Shown here: positions 47,660-59,900 of the stretch, piece by piece
How the letters are laid out: every line of letters starts with the position of its first letter
How positions within the stretch are numbered: the stretch's first letter is position 1
Assembly: GCA_905220665.1 (NCBI GenBank)
Contig: CAJNAR010000164.1
Location: 248,001-312,000 of the forward strand
From: Albugo candida
Taxonomy: Eukaryota > Oomycota > Peronosporomycetes > Albuginales > Albuginaceae
DNA length: 64,000 nucleotides
Reading direction: 5' to 3'
Position numbers and translations under genes: made by a program
The notes under the pieces: generated by a model
Seen by the model: only the letters and a program-made list of their open reading frames with translations
Told to the model about the DNA's origin: nothing
Database searches by the model: none

Positions 47660-47956
47660 AAGATTGTCGAGAATATCGAAGTCTGATTGCAAAAATGCAA
47701 ATATAGCGTGAAATAATGTGTGCAAAATCACTAAAACCTTAAAGGTCATGCACCCTGCATGTGGCTTGCGACGCGGGCTGCACGCGGTCCATCGAAGAGT
47801 AAGACTACAGACTGATGAAGCGCATGCTACATCACTGTCAACGTTCGTACAAGAATTGGCCTAGCATTCTCGAGATTATTGAGCTTTCTTATTTGCAGAG
47901 CGTGCCGCCTTGAATCTCGAAACTCGTTGAACAACTTGCTACAGAATGAGTGCACT

Positions 47957-49646
47957 TTAGAGTTGGTGAGTGAGATCGCCTGCAAATAACGTTACCGCCT
48001 CTCCTACAGGCTCAAATGTAATGGTGTTGCCTGCCACATTGTTACCATGATATCGACGAGCCGGTAGCCCGCTTTGAGAATGGTTTTCTTCACTGACTCC
48101 AACCGCAACGGACTTTTGTATTTCGACGTGTTCACGCTCGATAACGTCACCCTTAAATGCTGTATTGCACGGAGTGGAGCAAAAGGTGGACTGCAGTTCA
48201 GATCTTTCGTCTTTCTCGTCTTCATAGGGTATGTCGACGGCTCTATATACCTTACCACGGTTCGCTGGTGATACAGGTGCACACGCTGCTGTTTTTGGCG
48301 AATTCTCAACTCCAGCTTTCTCCCGCATTAAATCTGCTTGACACTTTAATTTTGCGTCAGAAGGGCATAACGTAAAAGCCTCATCAAACGCAGCAGCTGC
48401 TTGAGTGTATTTTTCCAGAGAAGCTAGAGCCACAGCTTTCCGATAGTAGCCTTTCACCCAAGTTGGCGAAATTCGAATAGCGGTTTCTGCATCCTCTAGC
48501 GCTTCTTTATACCTTCCGATCCGTACTTTCGCCGCAGACCGATTGCCATATAGTATCTACAACTCATGGGATACATTTGTCCAACCAGTCCAACATTGAT
48601 AACACCAAAATCACAGTCAACTTACATGTGAATTAGCTTCCAGCGAGATGGCTTGTGTGTAAAGTTCAATAGCTTCGTTGTAATTGCTTGAGGCAAAAGC
48701 ACGATTACCCTGTTTCTTAAGAGATGCACAGGCCAGGACTGAATCCTCCATTTCGACCATTGATTCATTTCGCGACTTGGATGCTGCCTCGAATGCTTCC
48801 AATTCTTCCATTCTCTTCATCATGTCGTCCCTGAAATGTGTAGCCTTCTCAGTTTGCGAACCAGATTATTTGATATCGAAAAACACACCAGTTCCAAGTT
48901 CGAGATTCCTCTCGCCTCCTTTCTTCATTCTCAATCTCGAAATATTCCGAATAGTCTTCTTCGCGAAGACCGGTGATGTCGATTTGCTCGCTCTCTTGTT
49001 CTGTTTCGTGAATCTCACGAATATTTTCAGCCTCATATACCTACTTATTCATTGAATTGATCAAACTTTGTTGCCGCGTATTATATGAATATGGATATGT
49101 AATGCACATAACGTACTTGTTTTGATAGAAGAAGCTGCTCCAGGTCTTTAATTTTGTTATCTAGCTCATCTAAACGATGCTCCTGCATGGATAGCTGGGC
49201 TCTAATATCTTCAACAATGTGAAATGACTCTGTGGACTTTTGAACGTTATACATTCAAGTACTTTTTTTTCGACGTTCAATCATTTCTGCGGCGTCATGG
49301 GCCGATCGCCATATGAAATGCTGGTGGTCTCCAAGAGAGCACAGAATCTCATTGGATCGCTTAATGATCCCAGGGACCATTGCATGCTTTCCCAAAGGGA
49401 TCATTATTCGATGACTCAGTTTCAATGGAAGCGTACTGATGGTTCTTGCGACATCATCATGAGTCTCGATGTCACCTTCCAGTGAGATAATCGACTGCTT
49501 CGTTTGCTTGAGTTCCTGTCGTATTTTACATATGCTGTAAGTAAGTAATCTTGCCACTATGTTCGGTGATACGCTTCTTAAACCGAGATAATTACCTCTT
49601 GAAGCGCATATTGGCTTCCGAGTCTACTGTGACATATTGGCGTCAT
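47957..49646 (-). CDS. Prefoldin/URI-like domain fused to TPR domain protein
   Basis: Reading down from ATG 49646 (MTPICHSRLGSQYALQE), an intron to an acceptor just before ELKQTKQSIISLEGDIETHD gives the first prefoldin-alpha coil. Then comes the beta-hairpin signature STLPLKLSHRIMIPLGKHAM, VPGIIKRSNEILCSLGDHQH and ERRKKST, followed by the second coil (IVEDIRAQLSMQEHRLDELD, then NKIKDLEQLLLSK). This layout is that of URI1, the unconventional prefoldin of the R2TP/PAQosome co-chaperone. An acidic linker (EQIDITGLREEDYSEYFEIE) splices in exact frame to three TPR units: KKQGNRAFASSNYNEAIELY, GNRSAAKVRIGRYKEALEDA and GYYRKAVALASLEKYTQAAA. The tail is unrecognised and the stop is at 47957. TPR proteins such as RPAP3 partner URI1 in animals, so the fusion joins two functions of one complex; that link is inference. 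The start exon is provisional. If the linker splice is wrong, these are two genes. Confidence 0.68.
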
Positions 49647-51331
49647 TGGGATTTTAAAACACTTGACGCTATTCGCTCAGGCAACGCATTGGCTGAAAAT
49701 CGATCAAAGTTTGATTTGGAGAATGTCATTCATAATCGCAGTAGTTGATACTCAGTCGTGTACTTCTATAGAACCTGACTGAGTCAGACATCAAGAACAA
49801 AATATTGACTACATCTTTTATTCATCAATTTGATTAATGTATGTGTCAATAAGCGGCGAGTTCTGTATTTTCATCCCGCGAATAATTCGGCCGGTGAACA
49901 AATGCCGGACTCGAAGGCTGACATGATACCGATAAAAATTTATACTGAATGCGGTTCAATGTAATCACGACATAGACACGTGGAGGAACGTATCATGATG
50001 GAGAAATGAAGAAGGGGAGAGTTATTATGATGACTTCCAGGCCACCACTTGAAGAGATCATGTCGATGCACTGTTTCGCCAACAACCAATGGTGATGTTC
50101 CGTTTTTCTCTATCTGGAACTGGTAACTTTTTCAGCTGACCCAACTCGTCATTTTCTGATCGGTGACGATGAGCATGACGATGGAGTTTTCAACTTTGAA
50201 GAAGGATGCATGCCGAAAATTACATCGTGCCATTCGAAAAGATGCTTTAATCGGAATGTTTGTGTCAATGATTAAACGAAAGAGTTTCATTACTTTGATA
50301 CAAAAGTTATGAGAATGGTCGAATTTTATATCCTATCTACCATATATCCACTCCTGATCTGAAGTAATCCGGCGGTCAACCTAAAAATATCATTTTTTCT
50401 AAGTTGTGACCCTTATGGAGTATTGCCGCCGTTGTCTTGTTTAAATGAAGAAGAAGCCATGGATCATTTTCTGTTAGATTACGCTGCAAAGGTAGCAGGT
50501 ACCGAACGAAGGCCGACAAGATATAGACTGGAGAGAGCTACGGAAAAGGTAAACGGATGAGTATAAAAGGAACCCGGGCTTGTATCGAAGAAGTTCAAAT
50601 TGGATCAGTTCACAACCAAAGATTTGGCCAAGACCCGATATTTCGATTAGAGGCACTCTAAACGCTTGACCAAATACAGTCAAATATATTGAATCCAAGA
50701 CAAGCTTTGTGAAATGCAGTAGGGAAAGCATGTTCCAAAAGATTTACAAAAAGTGAATTTTCAAAGATCACACAGACTACTCAGTGTATGAGTCCAAAAT
50801 CTGATGATGATGTAGATTCATGCGGCTATAGCTTGAAATTACATGCATTATCTTGGGTCAATGCAAATATTTTTCCTGAACCTCTTTGAGCTTTGTATGA
50901 TAAGATTCTGTGAAGAGATGCAGCAGTTGAAAATGAAAAAGACACTCATAAACATATGCAGCAGCTAATAACAAGCAGCCTCAGCATGTGACCATTGTGC
51001 GCTACTCATCCACTTTCATTTGATGCACCCAAAAGTGGTGTCGGTGTCAGAGCCCGTCAACTGTAGCATTAGTCAGAAATACTCCCGAGAATTTCATAGT
51101 GAATATATATCGGCGCTTACTGCATATACCACGGGATAGCGCGCTTTCTGGTATCCACATCGAGCAACAATAAGCCATTATTTTCTAACTCAATGCAAGG
51201 CGTGGCAACGTCCACATCATTTCGGCTCATGGCTCTCGCATCACGTTGTGCACAATGCAAATACTTCAGCTGGACAAAACCTTTTCGAAACCGAAATTTT
51301 TTTGTCCAGTTTGATATGAGAAGCCATACCA
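49647..51331. other. 1.7-kb stretch without a supportable gene
   Basis: Apart from short frames on both strands without domain features, nothing was seen. It is A+T-rich with mixed texture. A frame at 50474-50731 (minus) and one at 51117-51359 (minus) are too short and featureless to claim. Confidence 0.45.
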
Positions 51332-51733
51332 ATGCAGCTGCTTTACTTGATTCATCCAAGAGTTTTCTACGGATTGTTGGTCTCCCTGTTTCTTTGTATC
51401 TCTTTCCCTCCTGAACTTGCTCAAACTAGCTTTATCAGTGTCAAATTGAATTTATATTTGGTTTGTACAACTGCACCATGGGATGTTTTCGAAGTTGAAG
51501 AGCCATCTCATCCACATGTATCCACTCACATCAGCAAGACTCGCATCGGTTGCGCAGCATGTCAGCTGAATCTGAAACGGTTGATACTAGAGTCTGTATA
51601 TTACATGACTCGAATGCGTGTAGATGTACTCTTTCTTGCAACTTGCACTGGTAAGAAAAACTTGGTAATAAATTTAAAAATTCCTTTTGATTACTCTCCT
51701 AAAGTCAGACAAATTGTAGTATTTGCTTTTTGA
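51332..51733 (+). CDS. Candidate small secreted cysteine-containing protein
   Basis: ATG 51332 opens 133 residues with a plausible signal peptide: MQLLYLIHPRVFYGLLVSLF then LCISFPPELAQT, cleavage near the AQ/T position. The mature part has TRIGCAACQLNLKRLILESV, whose C-x-x-C plus helix resembles the first helix of saposin-like or canopy-type domains, and another cysteine in LATCTG. A GTAAGA at about 51651 could be a splice donor, in which case the last ~27 residues are intronic and more exons follow. No RxLR or CHxC effector motif is present at the usual place. Isolated in a gene-poor stretch next to transposons, a setting where oomycete effector candidates often lie, but this alone is weak evidence. 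Confidence 0.35.
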   Translation: MQLLYLIHPRVFYGLLVSLFLCISFPPELAQTSFISVKLNLYLVCTTAPWDVFEVEEPSHPHVSTHISKTRIGCAACQLNLKRLILESVYYMTRMRVDVLFLATCTGKKNLVINLKIPFDYSPKVRQIVVFAF

Positions 51734-52544
51734 TATGCCAACCTCAGACTCAGAATCGCTTCAATCATTTCGTCACTCCACTTTCATGCCTTTGTATTCC
51801 ATTCGCTTGTATACCCGTGATGCATGTATTGTAGAATGCCAAATAAATTGTTCACATAAACGCTGTTGATCCCAGAGTGTCTTGCAATTCCGCTCTGACC
51901 AAATCGAAGCCATTTGACCGCGAGGATCAGTCGCATGAACAACAGACGAGCATTTTTATCTCAATGTGCGTATAAAAGTTAATTTCGAAAACTTGATGAT
52001 GGTCATCAATCTCAATCGCTTGACTATTTCAAGAATCTATATACCGACCATGTACACAGTGTACAGGTAACGCAGAAAACGGTTCCTGAACGACTAGCGG
52101 CCCTACCAAATTCACTTTTCTTTTCTAAAAAACTTTTTTCAGAGCATCTTGTTCCCTTCTGCATAAACTCTACAGCTTTTATTGAGCATCTTCACATATC
52201 TATCGTGAAGTATATCCCGATCATATCATCAAAAAAATCCAGAATTGATTGGGTCTGATAACCTGATGTGTGCCTTTATAGAAGTAGACGTTATGCACGT
52301 ACATCTTGGAATAGAGTTACAAGTAAAAGTAAATACATCCAGCGTTGACCTTGTTCGTCAACACTACAGCATGTATTGTCAACGGCATTGCAACTTGACG
52401 ATGTCAGGTTTCATATGGCGTCAGTCTGGTTCTCCCATCATCTTACGATGGTCCATCTGTCAAGTTGTCACCAAATAGACAATTGGGTGAGGTCGGACTT
52501 AACCTGTAATGGGTCTTGCAGCTGTTACTCAGACCCTTGACGAC
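51734..52544. other. Gene-poor flank of the copia element
   Basis: No supportable gene was seen. The 3' long terminal repeat of the minus-strand copia element should lie somewhere in this interval, but no matching second copy is inside the window, because the other LTR is beyond the right edge. Confidence 0.4.
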
Positions 52545-55500
52545 CTGTCAGAAATGACATCTTCTAACATTCCTTAACGTCATCGGGATGGCCCTTAATT
52601 TCCGACGCAGGTCCGAAATCCTTGGCGCTAGTAGTGCCTTCGTCAACAGATCCGCAATCATACGATCTGACTTGTCAAAGCTTGGCTACACAAAATTAGC
52701 TTGAGCGTGCCGACAGAGTAACTTAAAAACGAATGTCGAAATGTCTCACGCTCGCGGTAATCTTCTCGTTATCCAATTGCTCTATCGCCACTTGATTGTC
52801 CATTCACATCGACATCGGCTCACTACCTTTCATTTCCACTTCGCCAAACAATTCCCTCATCCCTGGAAGCTCACGACCAGCATGCGACGCAGCAATGAAC
52901 TCCGCCTCCATGGGTCTAAGCGAGACACCAGTTAGCTTCTTGCACGTCCACGATACCACTGCACCGTCCATCGTCAGCACGCATCCTGGCACTCACTATC
53001 TATCCGACTCATCCGCGGCAAAGTCCACGTCGCTCCAGCTTCAATCTTGGTGGTTGGCTTGTACTGTTGGCTCATAGCTTCAACGACTTCGTCTCATTCA
53101 GATATCGCGCAATTTGCTTGACCACCTTTCAGTCCCTCATCTTCGGTTTTGCGTCTGCCTGGTTGTGCGGTGCACTGCAAATAGATATCTGGGCGAGTGT
53201 ATCTTACAATCCATAGTAGAGTCCCAACGAGGGACTGGTGATGCTTGCTAGTTCGCCTTCGCATGACGCAATCAACAATTCTGAACCTTACGTATCGACT
53301 TGATTGCATTCGTCGCCAATTCGGGTTCGAACCCCGTTCGTCGATTCCGAACCATGGTTCTATAACAGCAAGTCTACAGTCACTTCTTGATCCAGCACAA
53401 TTATCACAGGCTAACATTGTATGTAAGCCCAGAAACTTGTATACGACACCCAAAATTTATTTCCAGCGACGCCACGCTATCGATAATCGTCCGACGACAT
53501 CGGTTGAAGTTCCTGTGACCAACAAGTCGTCTATACACACACCAGCAACCCTAAAATTTCCATCGGTCTCGTTGATATACAGTCATATAACTGTTGCACA
53601 CTGCTTGAAACCCAGATCGACCAACTTCGAGTGCATTAGCTTGCTCCATAGCCTTCCGGCTTGCTTCAGGCCATTTAACGACTTCTTTAACAATAGAGGA
53701 AGCTCTTCTGTATGCTTAACTCAATGTTACTTCGAATGTCTTGACCGACTTGCATTCCGCTTGGCATTGACATCTACATGTCAAGGTCTTTTTCCTTTTC
53801 AGCCCTGACATATGCATTTGGTACGTCTCCATTACCAAGATCACCTTTACGGTACCAAGTCCAATACCACAGCGAAAGGCAAAGTGTAATCGATCCCAAG
53901 AAATTGCTAGTTGCCACATGCAACGAGTCTTGCCTTGTATTTTCTCCACATTCTCATCAGCATCTGTCATCGGCTTGAAAACCCACTCTTTGTAGAAAGT
54001 GTGAGTCTTCAGGTGGAATTGCCACTCCCCACACACCATTTGCATCCAAAGCGTCCAGCTCTTCATTATGACCACGATCCACTTATCTTTGCTAGTGCTC
54101 TTCACAGCCTCGCCGCTGTTGTCTTGGACTTGAGTAATTTCAGCTTTATCACCTGGCTTGTAGGCTTAATCGCGTCTTGACCGCGTCAGGTGTCGGTCGC
54201 GTTTCCATCCAGACGACCTACCTTTCTTGATCGCTTGTCATGTTTGCAATTCAGGCCCTCCTGATCTTTACTTCATGCAGATCTTTTAATCAGTTGACTG
54301 TCTTGAATGTCAGTCAGGGTTTCAACATTTCGAACATGCTGAGCTACCACCACTACAAGCTTCTTTGGTATGCACACCCCGTATCTCTTACTCTAATCGC
54401 CCTTTCCGATGATGATTTCCTCTTTCTCGTGCACGCTCAAAGATTTTGTTCTTAGTGTTCAGGTGCACCATGCATGGGGAGCCGAAGACCACAATGTCAC
54501 TCAAAACCGGTCGTATCTTGGTCAGCATCTGAATGGGCGAGATGTCAACTTCATTTTCCTTAATAGGACTTCGGTTCAGGATGTAGGCTGCGTGTTCAGC
54601 AGCATCGCCCCAAAACTTCAAGGTAAACCCACTTGCAAACACCATTCTTCGCACCATGTTCATGATGATGCGATGCATCCTTTCAGCTTTTCGACTATTT
54701 GCCTGGTTTTTTCTCACTTACTTTTTGTGAGACAATAGATTCTTGCCAAGCATGTCCAGGGGTTGGTATTCGCCTCCATCGTTCGTACGTAGAACGTGTA
54801 TACAGTAATTGAATCGCTTTTGAAAAAACACCAAGAAATGCTTAACACATCCTTAGTCTTTGGGAGAAATACTTGGCAGTAGTTTGACAGATGATCGATG
54901 TAGTTGATCAAATAACTATTGCCTAGTCGATCATGGAGAGCTATGAGACATTTAGGTCGGAACAGATGACTCCATCGATCACATTCATGGGCGAACCGAA
55001 CCCACTGTCCTTGCATGCCTCTACGTTCTTCGTCTAATTGCCTTGTGCACAGACCAAGCAGTTGATATGCTTATTATCAGTCAGTTTGTTACCAGAGGTA
55101 GGGTCGCGGGCAAACTTGATGATTGTGTCATAACACAGATACCCTCAATAACGATGGGACTGTAGAAGCTTCCATGCTGAGCACTCATTTTATGTTCATG
55201 TTCATCACCATTCACGATTGTCATGACTGCCTCCTTTGGTGAAAAACCGAACAGAAATCGTCAATGGAAATACCATCGTAAATGCAACAATTAACAGGTC
55301 GTTGATACGATCAACGTCCATGATGAGTGCGCTTTAAGGGTGAGAGGACATAACACGCCTTCCTACACGGTATTCAAGAGCGCATCTCTACTTTCCAATT
55401 TTACCGAAGGAAATAATGTTACGCCATAATTGGATGCGTATTGAACACCCAAAAGTCGGATGGTCTTTACATTACCAGCTTCCTTGACCCGGATCACCAC

Positions 55501-56684
55501 TTCATTGGTGACCCTTAAGGGTCCTAACATATCAGAGCTGCGGTGAAACATGCGTTTCGGCAGTCGACTGCATCGTCGAGCAGGCTCAATTCATTAACCA
55601 AATTTCGTCCTGAGCATCCGGACAAAACCCAGTTGCTGGCTGAGCTGGACCGTCCGTCCCTAGCAGGTAAAATGAAATTTGCCTCTTGTCGTTTTTGCCT
55701 CTCTTTAGTCAAACTGCCTTGAGGTGGCAAGTGTTGCCACATCGAAGGACCTTTGTAAACCTCGGTCTTCGAGACGTTTCTTGACCTTTTCGAACTTCTT
55801 TCTCGGCTCGACGACGTTCACCATGTCTCTACCGAAATGTTTGAGTCATACGTCGAGCTCCGTGATTGTGCAAACCAGACGAGCTTTTCATCCTGTCGTA
55901 GGTACTCAACCCTGTTCAAATCCAAACGGGATAACATCGTCGTGCGCATCTTTGGATCAGCGTAGTGGACAATGTTGTCAGAGACAAGGTTGTCCGCGCC
56001 TTCGCACAGGTCAATCACAGATGTGAGATACACCCGTCCAGCCACGCTGCGATGACTTTAAGCGCAGTAAACAACATACTCTGGGCGGGTGTTATCTCGG
56101 TAGTGAAAGTCTGGAGCAATATGTGCATAGCACGCTCCAAGATTTGACTCTCAGACCACCAAGTTTCCACCTACCGACGATACAACTTCTGTGCAATGCC
56201 TGCAAGATGTTGACCAAGAACACCAACCTTGATGTCTTCAGAACCACAGGCACGCTTCGAGATGCCCAATTGTCGCACAAGCTCTTTTCCCCTTCTAATG
56301 AACCCAGTTCCAAGTCCATGGTATAGTTCCTTTCCGTCGAGAGGTTGCAGCGCCAATTTAAACAGGACCTGATATACGCATGTTATTTTGATGAAAGGGA
56401 AAAATTGTAATATCAAAATCTACAGTCGCCTACAGGCCACTGATCACAACACCTTAAGTTATGTACCATACCTCGCAGTCGTCGCTTTGCATATCGTGTA
56501 GCAGTCTCATACAGTACTGCAACTCGATTAGGATGCATTGGAAGAGATTACTTCATGATGACGTAATGAGGTCATCAGAGACACTTTCAGCACATTCGCA
56601 TTGTATCCAAAATGATATATTGAGGTCATAAGAAATGCGTATGGTGATCGCTTTCTGATTGCATTCTATGTCCTTCAAGCTCTG
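52545..56684 (-). mobile_element. Decayed Ty1/copia retrotransposon, gag to RNase H part
   Basis: Minus-strand fragments in copia order, read from high to low coordinates. Gag: YHGLGTGFIRRGKELVRQLG then KVGVLGQHLAGIAQKLYRR near 56340-56180, and further gag near 56045-55820. A protease/pre-integrase piece lies near 55550-55360. Integrase follows (LHDRLGNSYLINYIDHLSNY near 54940; AERMHRIIMNMVRRMVFASG and FWGDAAEHAAYILNRSP near 54700-54560). A poorly preserved reverse transcriptase lies near 54100-53460 (KEWVFKPMTD). RNase H comes last (HQSLVGTLLWIVRYTRPDIY near 53230; MEAEFIAASHAGRELPGMRE near 52900; LLTKALAPRISDLRRKLRAI near 52650-52550). Frequent frameshifts and stops make it inactive. It continues at 63744-64000, beyond the LINE insertion. 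Confidence 0.85.
56669..56684. repeat. Target-site duplication, left copy (16 bp)
   Basis: TGTCCTTCAAGCTCTG here is identical to 63744-63759. Both copies lie in the same reading position of the copia gag (AELEG), which supports duplication of the target on LINE insertion rather than chance. Confidence 0.85.
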
Positions 56685-56992
56685 TTGAAGGTGTCTATAT
56701 TACTAGAATGAGACTAACTGACTTCTCTAGTTGCCTAGGCTATCTTAAATAACATATATACATATAAAAAACGTTTCGTGAAATACCTGTGAGAGATGAT
56801 AATATGTCTTCTCGTTGATAATCTCGTATCGTAGTAGCCTCAGCACCCTTAATACGAGACTGTGTCCAGCTTGTAAATGCTGGAAATGCTGTAAAGTTGT
56901 AAAGTTGTAAAGTTGTAAGAATGGTCCAAAAGTACCGTGGTTTGTAAATTGGTGTGCGCCACACTACGGTGAGCAGAACCAGCCAACTAGGA

Positions 56993-59900
56993 CTAGGATC
57001 CGAGTTGCACTTGCATTTTGACTTGTCTGTGCCGTACCCGCAGTAATGATCTTCGGCTTCTAAAAAATCCACCAAATGATCCTTGCGTTGCGAGTTGATC
57101 CAGCACCTTTGCAAGCCGAATGCTTTCGTCTTGGTCGTAACACTGTCTTCGAAAGTACCGAACGTGCGCACTAAACGTGATGTAAATGACGGAAAGCGCT
57201 GGAACTGTCGGAGTTGCTGATCGCTGATCGAACAAACGACGATTCCGATCTGTCCAGACGAAGTGCAGTGTCACTGCTTGCAATGCAAGCCATAAATCTG
57301 AGATAATTGATAAATAATCTTTCCAATCCAACCGTAGTGTTGGTACGATTGCACATGCAATATGCGTCCAACGTGGTCGAGAGGAGAAAAACTGATCCCA
57401 ACTAGGGAGTAACTCTCTCCATAACTGTGCTGTGTGATCGCACTCTAGAAAGAGATGTTGATCGGATTCCACTGCCCCACACGAAGGCTGCGTGCACAAG
57501 ATAATGTCGGGCTGAATATTTGTTAAGAACCAGAAACGAGATCGAACTGGCAACATTCGAAAGGCGATACGAAACTGTAAATCCTCAAAAATTGGTAATA
57601 CACGTTTTCGAAGATGCCGTGATGTAGCCATAAAAGTTCGAACTCGTTCTGAATCCAGTGCGTCCGATCTCTCCCGTGATGACCAATGTGTCGACATCGG
57701 ATGACTCTTGGTTGGTTCGGGTGGTTTCCAGACGATTCGTGAGAGTTGTGAGCGTGGAATAGATGGAAAATAATGTTTCCTTTCCTTGCTTTTTACTCCC
57801 ACATAAAATGATCTGCCACTTGTAGTTGGTATAATCCAAGTGATGAGACCAATCGTCGAGTGGATACGCTGGAGAATCTGAGTGATTTCATTGTAAAGTC
57901 GACTCAGCAACTTTTCTTCAGACATATCCGAGGTGTTCTGCTCTTCGTCGTTGTAATAGTTGGCGACGAAATCTTCCTTCGTTGGCCATGTGTCGCTTTC
58001 ACGAAAAAAGTCTTGCAAACTTCGAACGTCGAAAAGTGTAGCAAACGTTTTTCGAAATGTTCGATGTGGTTCATCCACCATGCCAAGATTGTACCAAACG
58101 TTCTGTGTACTCGGATGACGAGTAGCAGCTTCGTAATGTAATTTTTGGTCGCAGTGAAACCACATCGGCTGTTCCATGTAGTACTGACGGCGTTGTGAAA
58201 CATTTAAATCTGATATTGAAATGCTCCAATCCATCTGATGCCACATTCTAAATGCTTGTTTCCACCATGATGATATGCTCTCCCATTGAACCATTTTTCC
58301 ATGTCGATTTGGTGCGATGGTGAATATATCCATCGGCTTGTTTGGTCCAAAGGGAGGCTGGATAAGTTGTAGTAATTCCGTCGAAGCTGTTGTCCAATTC
58401 GCAGGAATAATTGTTGACGCATCGGATGCGAACTGCTGAAGGAATTGAATACGTTGTAGCTTTAGTCGTCCCACCAAAAAAGGAACTTGTAGTCCACCAT
58501 CTTGTCGGCGAAGATATAAAAACTCTTTGCTGAGTAGGTGAACATGTTTTGAATCTTTTTTGTGTTTCCGACCAAGCACAAATCGATTTAACATCGATTG
58601 CCACTGTCGAATTGTCGCTGCTGGTATGTCTACGTGCATCGTGTAATGCCACAAACGTGATAAAATCATCGTCTGCGCAACCAGTAGTCGACCACGGACA
58701 GTTCGTGCTCGTCGAAACCATACACCAAACCCATCGTAAAAACGCTTGTCGAGAGTTGAAATAACCATCGAGTGAGTTGGTTTCTGGCCGAACGGAATAC
58801 CCAAATACTTGACCGAATCCTCCGGACCCATTATGGTCAAATTGGGAATACGTGGACATGGCTTCGTCCGATTCAACGAGAGCAAAGATGATTTACTCAA
58901 GTTGAGTTTCGCACCCGATCCATCTCAATAGACTTGGACGAGTTCGAGTTGCGTCAAAACACCATTTGGTGTCTGAAAGCAATGTCGAATCGTCCGCAAA
59001 AAATAATCCAGTTGCGACCGTCGTGCTATTAATCCAAATGCCATGTTCTTCATGCTGTCGAAGTAAATTTCCCAAAGGTTCGATCGTCATCAGAAAAAGT
59101 AATGCTGAGAGAGGATCACCTTGTTTCACTCCACGTTGTGGTGTAATGGACGGTGTGATATTTCCATTAATCATCAACTGCGCCTTTGTGTTATTGTACA
59201 AAAGACGAACCCAGTCGATGAAACTTTTTCCAACGCCCATTTTTCCAAAACGCGAAACATGTACGTCCAATTGACTCGATCATAAGCTTTCTCAAAGTCG
59301 AGAAAAGTCGCATAAGCTTCCTCCCCACGATGAGTGACCAAGTCTTGGATGTCGGTGAGATGTCGAATATGATGATGCATTGACCTTCCTCGCACAAATG
59401 CTTTTTGATCTTGATGGATCAATTTCGGCAAAAAACGTTGCAATCGATACGCCAACACTTTTGAAAGTACTTTTACATCGACACAAAGCAGTGCGATCGG
59501 TCGATAGTTGCCAGGATCACCTCGTGATCCTTTTTTGTACAATAATGTTATTGCCGAGTGACGTTGTGATCGAAGTAGAATTCCTCTTTCCAGCTGATAT
59601 TCGAACACGATCTTCAGACACTCGCCAAACGTTTCCGGATCAAGCTGATAAAATGCAGCTGGTAGTCCATCCATACCTGGAGAAGAACTACTCCGCATGT
59701 GCTTGATCGCTTCCGCCATCTCGGTCGTACTTAACCGAGTGGAGAGACGGTCTTGCTCTGCTGAGGCAAGTGAAACTTGAATCGAATCGAGTAACTTTTT
59801 TTGCTTTCTTTCACTTGGATCATTTGAGTCGGTCTCTGAGCTATAAAGAGAGCCCATGACACCACCCCAATGATCTCTGAATTCGTCAATAATCTCCCTC

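Noticed and set aside
53325..53342. CGGGTTCGAACCCCG, which looks like a tRNA T-arm
   Set aside because: It lies inside decayed copia coding sequence and no other tRNA arms flank it; chance palindrome.
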